From Bacteroidia bacterium (lineage in GTDB: Bacteria; Bacteroidota; Bacteroidia; Flavobacteriales_D; JAUILH01): a stretch of DNA of 60,291 nucleotides. The notes beneath the pieces are model-generated. The model was not told the DNA's origin. It saw only the letters and a program-made list of their open reading frames with translations, and did no database searches. The stretch lies in the NCBI GenBank assembly GCA_030433115.1, contig JAUILH010000008.1:1-60291 (forward strand), written 5' to 3'. Positions 25,259 through 33,298 of this stretch are shown piece by piece. A program made the position numbers and the translations under genes. Position 1 is the first letter of the stretch. Every line of letters begins with the position of its first letter.

Positions 25259-25325
25259 GGGCATTAGCTCAGCTGGTTCCGACCCATCGGAACGCTACAC
25301 GGGTTAAGACTTCCATGGGGCATTA
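25259..25325 (+). pseudogene. tRNA-Ala-like remnant A with palindromic insert
   Basis: GGGGCATTAGCTCAGCTGG reproduces the 5' end of a tRNA-Ala (acceptor, D-arm). Then TTCCGACCCATCGGAA (25277-25292, an imperfect palindrome) replaces the D-loop end, and the match resumes with CGCTACAC before decaying. An 11-bp direct repeat, ATGGGGCATTA, flanks the fragment (25256-25266 and 25315-25325). It cannot fold as a functional tRNA. Confidence 0.6.
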
Positions 25326-25388
25326 AAATATTCAGAGTGAACTTAGGTAAGCCAAGGGACTAAGCGGAATTTGGCTCATTGATAAAAA

Positions 25389-25430
25389 TTTACTCAGCTG
25401 GTCCCGACCTGTCGGGAGGTCACACTGGCA
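25389..25430 (+). pseudogene. tRNA-Ala-like remnant B with palindromic insert
   Basis: TACTCAGCTGG matches the D-arm of the tRNA-Ala that follows. It is interrupted at the same point as remnant A by TCCCGACCTGTCGGGA (25402-25417), then ACACTGGCA continues the anticodon-arm match. The acceptor and T arms are missing. Confidence 0.55.
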
Positions 25431-25440
25431 TTGACGTATT

Positions 25441-25514
25441 GGGGAATTAGCTCAGCTGGCTAGAGCGCTACACTGGCAGTGTAGAGGTCAGCGGTTCGAC
25501 TCCGCTATTCTCCA
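25441..25514 (+). tRNA. tRNA-Ala (anticodon GGC)
   Basis: A full cloverleaf can be drawn: the acceptor stem GGGGAAT/ATTCTCC contains the G3-U70 pair that marks alanine tRNAs. The D-arm is GCTC...GAGC. The anticodon stem CTACA/TGTAG has loop CTGGCAG (anticodon GGC). The T-arm AGCGG TTCGACT CCGCT is complete. The discriminator base is A and CCA is not encoded. A strong terminator starts 2 bp downstream. Confidence 0.95.
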
Positions 25515-25515
25515 C

Positions 25516-25547
25516 AAACCTGATACCATATGGTATCAGGTTTTTTT
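25516..25547 (+). terminator. Terminator after tRNA-Ala
   Basis: A perfect 14-bp palindromic hairpin (AAACCTGATACCAT / ATGGTATCAGGTTT) followed by a T run ends the tRNA transcript. Confidence 0.93.
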
Positions 25548-25612
25548 GTGTCCAATGCACCAATAGATTACGTTATAAATGCCTTGCTTTGTTCATTTTA
25601 ACAAACACGTTC

Positions 25613-25858
25613 ATGTTCTATGTCTATATTTTATATTCCAAGGCGATCAGCCGATTTTACATAGGTCAATCGGAAAACCCAGAAAAAAGATTGGTTTCTC
25701 ACAACTCCGGTATATCCAGATACACCTCTGTTGCCAATGATTGGACCATTGTACATACCGAATCATTTGAGGATAGAACTGGTGCCATTAAACGAGAACG
25801 GCAGATAAAGCGGATGAAAAGTAGGAGGTATATTGAAGATTTGGTAGGGAGATCTTGA
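25613..25858 (+). CDS. GIY-YIG domain protein (UPF0213-type endonuclease-like)
   Basis: This protein of about 81 residues consists of one GIY-YIG domain: FYVYILYSKAISRFYIGQS at the start, then EKRLVSHNSG, TGAIKRERQIKRMKSRRYIEDL. The conserved Arg (EKRL) and Glu (KRERQIK) of the family are present. I use the ATG at 25613; a TTG at 25589 would add eight residues. Stand-alone small GIY-YIG proteins are frequent in Bacteroidota, often in repeated copies near tRNA genes, and may be mobile. The nuclease activity and target are not known. Confidence 0.85.
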   Translation: MFYVYILYSKAISRFYIGQSENPEKRLVSHNSGISRYTSVANDWTIVHTESFEDRTGAIKRERQIKRMKSRRYIEDLVGRS

Positions 25859-25984
25859 ATTTAAGCGTGCCCTGTCACCGTTTTCAGGGAGGTGAATTTG
25901 GTGGTTTTTGGTGTGGTATTTCAATAAAATAGTCGGTAGTATTGGATTGTGTGCTATGTTGATTATGACCTTTAAATTAAAAAT

Positions 25985-27436
25985 ATGCTAAATGATGTTA
26001 GTGCGGTTAAATTCGGAGCTCCTGCAGCAGAAAGAGATATTAATCAAGGACTAAAGGACTATTTCATTGAAACCGGGGCTTTTAACCGCCTTAAGAACCA
26101 TAGGAAAACAATAATACTTGGCAACAGGGGGACAGGAAAAAGTGCTTTAATGAAAATGCTTGCAAAGCACTTTAGAACAGAAAATGCTATAGTAATTGAA
26201 ATGACTCCTGAAGATTATTCATATGATCTTCTACAATCTGCTCTAAAAAAGGAATCTGATGGCTCGTGGGCCAAAGTAAGTGCGTTTACAGCTTCTTGGA
26301 AATATTTGCTCTACGTAATTGCCCTAAAAAAATATCAAGAAGCTTTAAAGACTTCATTCAAAACAACTGCCAAAAATTCGCACAAATACTTAAGAAACAA
26401 CCACAAGGGAAGTCAACAATCTTCCTTCGATATATTCATCTCATACTTGAATAGAATCGAAGGTCTCAAGGTCGGTCCATATGAGGCTGGCATTAAGAGT
26501 AAAGAACTACAACATTTATATAAACTCGAAGAGATTATCGAATTATTACCTGAGCTAAAAAAATTAGCCGCAAGAAAACCAATAATTTTCCTAATTGATG
26601 AATTAGATAAGGGTTGGGATGGCTCGGAAGATGCTAAGATGTTTGTTGCTGGATTGTTTCAAGCAGCCCTATCTCTAAATGAACTCTCCTCTAATTTCAA
26701 AGTAATTATTTCTTTAAGAAAAGAGTTACATGACAACATTCCTACTTTATACGATGACTATCAAAAGAACATAGATCTTTTCGAAGGTCTAGAATGGGAC
26801 GAAGACTCATTATTTCAATTAATTACAAAAAGAATAGAACACTCAATAAGCGGTCTTGCCTACAGAAATCCCAAAGAAAAGTGGAATTTAATATTTGCTG
26901 AAAAAATAATGGATATAGATTCATTTAAGTACATTGTAAGTAGGACATTGTATAGACCCAGAGAAATAATTCAACTGTGCACAGAGTCTCAAGATCGGGC
27001 AATTGAAAAACGGAGAAACAAAATAGGAATTAATTCAGTGGTCAGTGCAGAGGCTAAATACTCCGAAAATCGGACAAAAGACATCTCCGCTGAGTATAAG
27101 TTTCAATACCCCAATTTAATCAACCTTTTTGAGGTTTTTAGAGGTAAAGAATGTAGTATTAAAAGGTCGGAACTTGAGGACATTTGTTCTAAAATAATAC
27201 TTGGAGACCTAAAAACGGGCGTAAAGCTGAATTGGTTAGATGGTCAAAATGAAGAATTCATTATTAATATTTTATGGCAAGTTGGTTTCTTACTAGCGAA
27301 AACTACCGCTACGGTTAACAATGAACAATGTCATGATTATTTTGGAATTCATCAAATTTCATTGATCAATCTTGGAAATATTAAAGAATTTTCAATCCAT
27401 CCAATGTTTAGGATTTTTCTAGGTATCAAAGAGTAA
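25985..27436 (+). CDS. P-loop ATPase (KAP/Sll1717-like), accessory gene
   Basis: This 483-residue cytoplasmic protein has Walker A GNRGTGKS at residues 46-53 and Walker B IFLIDELD at 201-208, followed by an arginine-rich segment (VIISLRKELHD) and a long C-terminal helical/winged-helix-like region. The layout matches STAND/KAP-like P-loop ATPases of the Sll1717 type, several of which occur in defence or genome-island settings. The gene is clearly more AT-rich than its neighbours, with many AAT/ATA codons, and lies in the tRNA-adjacent segment before dps, so recent transfer is likely. Partner genes are missing, so the role is open. Confidence 0.8.
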   Translation: MLNDVSAVKFGAPAAERDINQGLKDYFIETGAFNRLKNHRKTIILGNRGTGKSALMKMLAKHFRTENAIVIEMTPEDYSYDLLQSALKKESDGSWAKVSAFTASWKYLLYVIALKKYQEALKTSFKTTAKNSHKYLRNNHKGSQQSSFDIFISYLNRIEGLKVGPYEAGIKSKELQHLYKLEEIIELLPELKKLAARKPIIFLIDELDKGWDGSEDAKMFVAGLFQAALSLNELSSNFKVIISLRKELHDNIPTLYDDYQKNIDLFEGLEWDEDSLFQLITKRIEHSISGLAYRNPKEKWNLIFAEKIMDIDSFKYIVSRTLYRPREIIQLCTESQDRAIEKRRNKIGINSVVSAEAKYSENRTKDISAEYKFQYPNLINLFEVFRGKECSIKRSELEDICSKIILGDLKTGVKLNWLDGQNEEFIINILWQVGFLLAKTTATVNNEQCHDYFGIHQISLINLGNIKEFSIHPMFRIFLGIKE

Positions 27437-27513
27437 TAATAATAGTCATTCACCTGAGAAGGAAACTTAAACATAACCAGAGTTGATAAGAGCCTCTCCT
27501 ACCCAAAACTACC

Positions 27514-27978
27514 TCACCCCAAAAACGCCCCATACATCCAAACCAACTTCTCCTGCTCTCTGATGTAATCACTCATCAAGGCACTGGTGCCTTCGTCTCC
27601 GGAATCACCACTCAATTCCATGATGGTTCTTTGCTTCTTCAAAAGAATCTCAAAACTTGATAACAGAGAATTCACCGTTTCTTCTGATCCCGTGTAGTTA
27701 ATCGCCTCTTTGATCTCCGAATGTTTGAGATATGAAGAGTAGGCATGTGCCGGTTGACCGCCAAGTGTCAATACACGCTCTGCTATTTCATCTACTTTGA
27801 TCAATAAATCATTGTAGAGTTCCTCAAATTTTACATGTAATTCGAAAAACTTGTCCCCCTTGATGTTCCAGTGAAAGCCCCGTACATTCATGTAGTAAAT
27901 TTGGTAGTTGGCCAACAAATCATTTAACTGCTCGATTAATTGTTCTGATGATGCCTGGTTTAAACCTATCCTATTCAT
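27514..27978 (-). CDS. dps: Dps family DNA-binding ferritin-like protein
   Basis: This protein of about 154 residues has the Dps ferroxidase segment: NVRGFHWNIKGDKFFELH, then EELYNDLLIKVDEIAERVL, with the His, Asp and Glu iron ligands in place. Dps oxidises Fe(II) with hydrogen peroxide, stores iron and shields DNA. I start at the ATG at 27978 (MNRIGLNQ), which fits the family length; an ATG 30 bp upstream would place the start inside the promoter zone. It is divergent from oxyR with an OxyR-like operator between them, so peroxide induction is expected. Confidence 0.93.
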   Translation of the reverse strand: MNRIGLNQASSEQLIEQLNDLLANYQIYYMNVRGFHWNIKGDKFFELHVKFEELYNDLLIKVDEIAERVLTLGGQPAHAYSSYLKHSEIKEAINYTGSEETVNSLLSSFEILLKKQRTIMELSGDSGDEGTSALMSDYIREQEKLVWMYGAFLG

Positions 27979-28005
27979 AGTATGTCTTTTGTGATTAATT
28001 CGATA

Positions 28006-28036
28006 CAAAGATGAGTCAGATCTATATATAAATCAA
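28006..28036 (-). promoter_or_regulatory. Promoter of dps
   Basis: On the minus strand, TTG (28034-28036), a 20-nt spacer and CATCTTTG (28006-28013, one mismatch to TAnnTTTG) form a well-spaced Bacteroidota promoter about 28 bp before the dps start. The OxyR-like half-sites lie directly upstream of the -33 element, the place expected for an activator. Confidence 0.6.
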
Positions 28037-28040
28037 ATTA

Positions 28041-28072
28041 ATAATTACTATACCGATATAGTTATTGACTAT
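28041..28072. promoter_or_regulatory. OxyR-type operator between dps and oxyR
   Basis: The half-sites CTAT (28048-28051), ATAG (28058-28061) and CTAT (28069-28072) are spaced 6 and 7 nt. The last pair, ATAG-N7-CTAT, is the known OxyR half-operator form, and ACTATA-CCGA-TATAGT is an inverted repeat. The site ends 9 bp before the oxyR ATG, so OxyR could also repress its own gene. Confidence 0.6.
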
Positions 28073-28081
28073 ATTTTTAGT

Positions 28082-28996
28082 ATGACCCTACAACAATTAG
28101 AATACGTTGTGGCTTTAGACATCCACAATAATTTCGTGAAGGCTTCTAAGCATTGTTTTGTCACTCAACCCACGATCACACAGCAACTTCAAAAACTGGA
28201 AGATGAGATAGGGTTTCAGATTTTCGATAGAAGTCAGTCTCCTCTGAAACCCACAGAGATGGGAGAACTCATTATTGCCAAGGCCAGAGGCATTTTAACT
28301 GAAGTCAATCAACTCAAGGACATGGTGAATCAGGAACGAGATAGTGTATCCGGTCGTTTCCGAATTGGCATCATTCCTACCATTGCACCATATGTTGTTC
28401 CCAAGTTTATTGGCAACTTCATAAAACATTACCCTGATACCAGCCTGGACATTGAAACCATGCAATCGGAAGACATTGTAAATGCCATTCACAAAGATCA
28501 ATTGGACATAGGTATTTTGGTGACACCTATGGAAGACAAGCAGCTCAGGGAAATTCCACTCTACAACGAGCCGTTTCTATATTATGGCACTCATCCTCAT
28601 CAGAAAAAGACCATTGGTAAAGAAGACGTGGAGCACCAAAAAGGCTTGTGGCTGATGAGCAGCGGTCACTGTTTTGGGAAACAAATTCTCAATATCTGCG
28701 AAACCAAAGGCGCGCAGTCACCAATGAATTTCAAAAGTGGGTCAATTGAAACGCTTATCAAAATGGTAGATGAACACGGTGGCTTTACTTTAATCCCTGA
28801 GATGGCCAGTGAGCATGCCAATCAGGAAAAAATAATGCGCTTTGAAGACCCCATCCCCATCCGGGAAGTTAGCCTGGTTGTGCATAAGGGTTTTGTGAAA
28901 GAAGGTTTGATTTCCGCAATAAGGAAAAGCATTTTAGCGATTGTCCCAAAATCATTCGACAAAAATGAGCACTTTATTAAAGTCAAGTGGAGATAA
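28082..28996 (+). CDS. oxyR: OxyR, hydrogen-peroxide-sensing LysR-type regulator
   Basis: This 304-residue LysR-type regulator has an N-terminal winged helix-turn-helix (residues about 1-60; FVKASKHCFVTQPTITQQLQKLE) and a two-lobe sensor domain. The OxyR redox pair is present: Cys197 and Cys206 in SSGHCFGKQILNIC, nine residues apart as in E. coli Cys199/Cys208. Oxidation by peroxide forms the disulfide and switches on targets. It is divergent from dps, a classic target, with shared operator sequence between them. The AlkD-type gene lies 33 bp downstream on the same strand and may be cotranscribed. Confidence 0.94.
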   Translation: MTLQQLEYVVALDIHNNFVKASKHCFVTQPTITQQLQKLEDEIGFQIFDRSQSPLKPTEMGELIIAKARGILTEVNQLKDMVNQERDSVSGRFRIGIIPTIAPYVVPKFIGNFIKHYPDTSLDIETMQSEDIVNAIHKDQLDIGILVTPMEDKQLREIPLYNEPFLYYGTHPHQKKTIGKEDVEHQKGLWLMSSGHCFGKQILNICETKGAQSPMNFKSGSIETLIKMVDEHGGFTLIPEMASEHANQEKIMRFEDPIPIREVSLVVHKGFVKEGLISAIRKSILAIVPKSFDKNEHFIKVKWR

Positions 28997-29029
28997 TTTA
29001 CCATATTCAAATCACCTAATTCTGTTTCA

Positions 29030-29728
29030 ATGACTGTCCAAGACATTATAGACGCCCTTCATGACCTGCAAGATCCGGAAAAGGTCACTTTCAAACAGAA
29101 AAAATTTGGAATTGCAGCACATAACTCGCTGGGGATTTACCACAAAGAGCTCAAAATAATGGCCAAAGACATTGGTCAGAACAGTGATTTGGCAATTGAG
29201 TTATTTGAAACCAATATCTATGAAGCCCGACTATTATGCAGCAAACTGTTCAAGCCGAAAGACCTTACTGAAGAACTCATGGAGAAATGGGTCGTGACTT
29301 TCGAAAACTGGGAGATTTGTGACAGTTTTTGCATGGGCGTATTTGCCAAAAGCAAGTTGCCTGTTCCCAAAATATTTGAATGGAGCGAACGCAAACCTGA
29401 ATTTGAAAAAAGGGCATCATTTGCCACGATGGCAGCCCTGTGCATGGCGGATAAAAAGGCTGGAAACGATCAATTCGACCAATTCTTTCCACTGATCACA
29501 CGGGCAGCTACCGACGACAGACTCTATGTTAAAAAAGCCGTGAATTGGGCATTGAGAAACATTGGAAAACGGAACATTGACCTTCACCAAGCTGCTGTTG
29601 AAGTGGCTGAAGACATATTGAAAATGGAGAACAAGGCAGCCAAATGGATCGCCAAAGATGCGCTGCGTGAATTCCAAAAGGATGGCTTGCGCATGTCTGA
29701 CTATCCCAGAGCGCAATACAGGCCTTAG
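29030..29728 (+). CDS. DNA alkylation repair glycosylase, AlkD-like
   Basis: This 232-residue HEAT-like repeat protein is of the AlkD family, which excises N3- and N7-alkylated purines. The residues matching the AlkD active site are Trp94 and Asp98 in ENWEICDSF and Trp173 in AVNWALRNIGK. The Trp-x3-Asp spacing is the same as W109/D113 in Bacillus cereus AlkD. It ends just before the convergent bestrophin gene (4 bp between the stops). Its position behind oxyR groups it with damage-defence genes. Cytoplasmic, monomeric. Confidence 0.9.
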   Translation: MTVQDIIDALHDLQDPEKVTFKQKKFGIAAHNSLGIYHKELKIMAKDIGQNSDLAIELFETNIYEARLLCSKLFKPKDLTEELMEKWVVTFENWEICDSFCMGVFAKSKLPVPKIFEWSERKPEFEKRASFATMAALCMADKKAGNDQFDQFFPLITRAATDDRLYVKKAVNWALRNIGKRNIDLHQAAVEVAEDILKMENKAAKWIAKDALREFQKDGLRMSDYPRAQYRP

Positions 29729-29732
29729 TGCT

Positions 29733-30776
29733 TTACATCTGAATATCATTGGTGTTCTCAAATGCCTCCGGAAGTTCCTCCTCATCAATAATCTGTAAGA
29801 TATCTCTGGAAATCCCTCTTGCAATGTTAGAAATCGGCACGTCATTAGGTGAGCCTTCAAAAGGATTTTCACCCGCTAATCCCACACGCAACATGGTATT
29901 AAACACCCAAATAACAATCACCGTAAAGGGAATGTTAAACCAAACAAAATAGTCTCCAAAACTGCTCCCGGCTGCAGAAATATCTGCTCCCATACTGGCA
30001 AAGGTTGGAATAATGGCCATCGGCAATAACCACATAAATATATGTACAAAATGGTATCCCAAACTTCCGTATTGCTTTGGATAAGGAAAGTTCTTTATGC
30101 GTTCCGACTTGCCCTGCAGTGCTGTAAGTTCTTGCAACATCCCTTGTAATTCAAGTAAAGAGAAATCCCATAACTTTTTTTCATCCGTTAGTTTTCTTAA
30201 ATGCTTAGACTGAAGACTGATAATCGCATTGGGTTTGTTATCCTTGGACATCACGTAATCATATTCTTCTTTGGATAGATATGGTTCCAATTCGTCCTCC
30301 AATGGTGTGTTAAATTCAGGTACGTTGTACACAAATTTATGCTTGCTGTTATCTTTTTGATAGGATGCCTCCCATGGTTTTTTAGCCCTCATGGCATAGC
30401 GAAGGACTGTTAACCAGGCAATGTGTCTGTGTGTGATGGTTTTAATTGCTTCACTTTCATCCTGGCTAATTTCGCTTCTATGTAGATAAAAACTGTCTTT
30501 AACCGTGATAATCAGGGTTCTTGAAGTATTCACAATACCGCCCCAAATTTTCCTTGCTTCCCAAATTCTATCATAGGCTGCATTGTTTTGAAAACCGACC
30601 AAAAAAGCCACTGCTGTACCCACCAATCCAACGGGCGTCAAAGGCACCTGAAGCCACTTGACATCCAGCACATCAAATAGCACGGTTATTAAGGTCGAGA
30701 ATGCGACGAAGAAAATAATCTCTCGCTTGGTCCAAATAATGACACTTTTAAAGGAAAATCGCCTTTGGGTATACAT
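29733..30776 (-). CDS. Bestrophin-family ion channel (UPF0187)
   Basis: This 347-residue membrane protein is of the bacterial bestrophin family. It has hydrophobic segments near residues 20-45 and 50-60, the signature FLVGFQNNAAYDRIWEARKIWGGIVNTSR, and two later membrane helices (HIFMWLLPMAIIPTFAS; DYFVWFNIPFTVIVIWVFNTM). The C-terminus, GENPFEGSPNDVPISNIARGI, is conserved in the family. These pentameric channels conduct anions or, in some bacteria, cations; ion choice cannot be read here. Inner membrane. Single gene. Confidence 0.93.
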   Translation of the reverse strand: MYTQRRFSFKSVIIWTKREIIFFVAFSTLITVLFDVLDVKWLQVPLTPVGLVGTAVAFLVGFQNNAAYDRIWEARKIWGGIVNTSRTLIITVKDSFYLHRSEISQDESEAIKTITHRHIAWLTVLRYAMRAKKPWEASYQKDNSKHKFVYNVPEFNTPLEDELEPYLSKEEYDYVMSKDNKPNAIISLQSKHLRKLTDEKKLWDFSLLELQGMLQELTALQGKSERIKNFPYPKQYGSLGYHFVHIFMWLLPMAIIPTFASMGADISAAGSSFGDYFVWFNIPFTVIVIWVFNTMLRVGLAGENPFEGSPNDVPISNIARGISRDILQIIDEEELPEAFENTNDIQM

Positions 30777-31025
30777 GGTTTAACTTTTAAAGTTGCGGAA
30801 TAAGACAGACTGGATAAAAGTAGATATTTTTTCCTTTCTAATGAGGATTGTCCTTCTTCAGGTAGCAATCAGCTCTACAGACTCCCAACTGTAGAAAAAA
30901 TTACACGATTCTTGGTGTTTTTACGCACTCATATCAAATTAAAGAAATTCAAAATACTGATTTATAGACTGTTAAATTTAGGAATGATTTAGGCAACTCT
31001 TTACACAAACCTAAAAACGTAAACT

Positions 31026-31301
31026 ATGAAACTAATTAAATTGAGTCTGATTGCTTTGAGCCTTCCATTCATGGTAGTCTCATGTGACGACAAGAAAGAA
31101 GCCGAAGATAAAGACGATACATCCGACAATGCACCCACTACTATTATTGAAAAAGAAGTAGTAGAACCAAGTCCGGAACCAACTCCTGAAAAAGACAAAA
31201 CCAAATTTAATCTGGACACGGAAAATGGTACAGTTGGCTTTGAAAATGACAAAGTGGATGTTGACCTAAACCTTCCGAGCGAAGAAGACGATAAACAATA
31301 A
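31026..31301 (+). CDS. Small acidic lipoprotein, 91 aa
   Basis: The signal ends MVVSC, with Asp-Asp after the lipid Cys. The mature part is rich in Asp, Glu, Pro and Lys (KKEAEDKDD, EPSPEPTPEKDK) and probably disordered, ending VDVDLNLPSEEDDKQ. It has no cysteine besides the lipid one, so it does not belong to the CxC array. A 249-bp gap without a clear gene precedes it. Function unknown. Confidence 0.75.
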   Translation: MKLIKLSLIALSLPFMVVSCDDKKEAEDKDDTSDNAPTTIIEKEVVEPSPEPTPEKDKTKFNLDTENGTVGFENDKVDVDLNLPSEEDDKQ

Positions 31302-31331
31302 TTCCTTTTCACATAGCGCAGCAAACGAAAG

Positions 31332-31362
31332 CGGAGTACTCGCAAGGGTGCTCCGTTTTTTT
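31332..31362. terminator. Terminator between convergent genes
   Basis: An 8-bp stem with one G-U pair (CGGAGTAC / GTGCTCCG) and a run of seven T lies 30 bp after the acidic lipoprotein stop and at the very end of the opposite gene. Confidence 0.85.
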
Positions 31363-33211
31363 ATTGCAGTGCCTCAGGTTTATGCTCCAGACATTCATAG
31401 TCTCTTCCGGAATCTATTAGGGATCTTAGGAATGCGGATACTTCTGCATCTGATTCCATTGGCGAACTACAGGTGTTACTGGTACAGAAAAACATAGTGC
31501 CCCCTTCAAATGGGGATAAGAAATCCTTTTCCTCGGGCAAATTAGACAGGTCTGTTCGCTCAAATAACACATACTGATCAGGAGACAACAATACGCTTTG
31601 AAGCATCTGAATTTGATCGGGCGTCATGGGTTGGCTCAGATTTTCAGACAGCAACTCAGCATGGAAAGGTTCCCGGTATAATTGATCATTCAATGATAGA
31701 AGATAGGGTATTTTCCCCCCATTCTTTTGATGCTTCACTTGATTAATGGTTTTGAACAAGGTCCTGGACATAGTCAGGATATCAGAATTGCTTTTGATAT
31801 GACCAAGTTTGTTAAACGTCAGGGCTGTTTTTGCCACAGTAGTAAATTCCGGGCTGGCAGGGACAACTAATTCACCGGCAACCGACATCAGACCCTTTTG
31901 ATCGTCATAAAACACAGCCATCATCTTGAGGGCAGTTTTTTTGGCCTGATTCAGATATACCTGATTTTGTGTCAGCTCATAGCTCGCTATCAAAAGCTCC
32001 AGAAATGCTTGATTATCTGCCAAAGACCAAAATTTCTCCGCTTGTTCTTTGCGCACCACAAGATCTTCTTTCAATCTATTTTCCAAAAGGTAGTCAGTAA
32101 TCTCTATACTGCGTTCTTTATATTTGTCCACTCCTGTGGCGGCCCATAAATAAATGAACGCTTCCGCCAATTGGGCATTCTCTTTCGTGTATTGAGATTG
32201 GTCGATAGACGGCACACCCATTTTCATGCGTTCAACACTGTCCTTGAGATAATAGCCAGAAGAATGGACACCCGAAATTAAATCGGCATTTTGACTATTG
32301 CTGAACATGGGACCACCGTTGCTCAAAAAGTTGAAGCAGTAATCCGCTATTTTAACCGCTTGAGAGATGGCTTCTTCATTCTGATATTTTGAGCCATAAA
32401 GTGTATACAGCTTGATATACCTGGCCTGTATTTTCAGTAATTTCTCGTAGTGTTGGCTGGTCCAGCTGCGCCTGGTTGAATACTGATAGACACCTCCCCA
32501 CACAGGATCTACCAAATTGTAAGAGTTCTTAATTGTGATGTCCAGCCATCTCTTCAGGTTATCTGAGCTTTTAGCCTTCGCAATAACAAACTCAACAGTG
32601 CCCTCAATTAAAGATTTCTGGAACCAATTGTGGCCACCTTTCTCAAAATCAAGTGACTCAAATAAGCGACATGTGAGTTTATCTATGTTTAAGTCTTCAC
32701 TACCCGTTTTAAAATCCGAAATCTCTGGCTCCTGGACAACGGGATTAGCCACAACTTTTTTCAGTGCTCGCAAAAATTCATTGGGATTTTGATAACCCGT
32801 GAGCTGCAACAATTCCTGACCTTGAGCATTGAAAACGATGGTAGCCGGCCAACCGTACTTCTTGTATGCAGCATATAAATCTGGTCTTGAATCCTGATCT
32901 TCTTTGGCAATGATGAAATACGTGCTCAGATAGTCTATCACCTCTGAGTTACTATATGTACTGTCGTCCATTACATGACACCAGTGACACCAATTAGCAC
33001 CCACATCCAACAAAACCAATTTCTGAGCGGAATCAGCTTTATCAAACGTTGTTTGATCAAATGCTTGCCAATTAAGATGATTGTGTTTCGGCTGCGCAAG
33101 CTCATCCTTCCCAGAATCCTTCTGCTGAACCGCATTTGCTTCATCAGTTTGACACGCGCACATGCATAAACCAATCACCAGGAAAGCTAAAATTGTCCTC
33201 TTTTTGATCAT
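31361..33211 (-). CDS. DUF255 thioredoxin-like lipoprotein (YyaL/SSP411 family)
   Basis: This 616-residue protein has a probable lipoprotein signal (LCMCAC, lipid Cys20). Residues about 45-160 form the DUF255 thioredoxin-like domain with GANWCHWCHVMD (Cys75, Cys78) and RPDLYAAYKKYGWPATIVF. The rest is an alpha/alpha toroid resembling a six-hairpin glycosidase (for example DPVWGGVYQYSTRRSWTSQHYEKLL). The family is widespread, but its reaction is uncertain. Most members are cytoplasmic; the lipoprotein signal here places this one in the envelope, which is less usual. It is divergent from a membrane-anchored lipoprotein gene. Confidence 0.87.
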   Translation of the reverse strand: MIKKRTILAFLVIGLCMCACQTDEANAVQQKDSGKDELAQPKHNHLNWQAFDQTTFDKADSAQKLVLLDVGANWCHWCHVMDDSTYSNSEVIDYLSTYFIIAKEDQDSRPDLYAAYKKYGWPATIVFNAQGQELLQLTGYQNPNEFLRALKKVVANPVVQEPEISDFKTGSEDLNIDKLTCRLFESLDFEKGGHNWFQKSLIEGTVEFVIAKAKSSDNLKRWLDITIKNSYNLVDPVWGGVYQYSTRRSWTSQHYEKLLKIQARYIKLYTLYGSKYQNEEAISQAVKIADYCFNFLSNGGPMFSNSQNADLISGVHSSGYYLKDSVERMKMGVPSIDQSQYTKENAQLAEAFIYLWAATGVDKYKERSIEITDYLLENRLKEDLVVRKEQAEKFWSLADNQAFLELLIASYELTQNQVYLNQAKKTALKMMAVFYDDQKGLMSVAGELVVPASPEFTTVAKTALTFNKLGHIKSNSDILTMSRTLFKTINQVKHQKNGGKIPYLLSLNDQLYREPFHAELLSENLSQPMTPDQIQMLQSVLLSPDQYVLFERTDLSNLPEEKDFLSPFEGGTMFFCTSNTCSSPMESDAEVSAFLRSLIDSGRDYECLEHKPEALQ

Positions 33212-33298
33212 ATCTAAAGTTAGGTATTAATCCATCACACTAATTTAATTTGCGATATTCCGTAATCGATCCCGCTTGCTCCACTCTACATTTGGGGT

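Noticed and set aside
25259-25430. A second and third functional tRNA
   Set aside because: Both fragments lack complete acceptor, anticodon and T arms and carry palindromes in the D-loop; they cannot fold as tRNAs.
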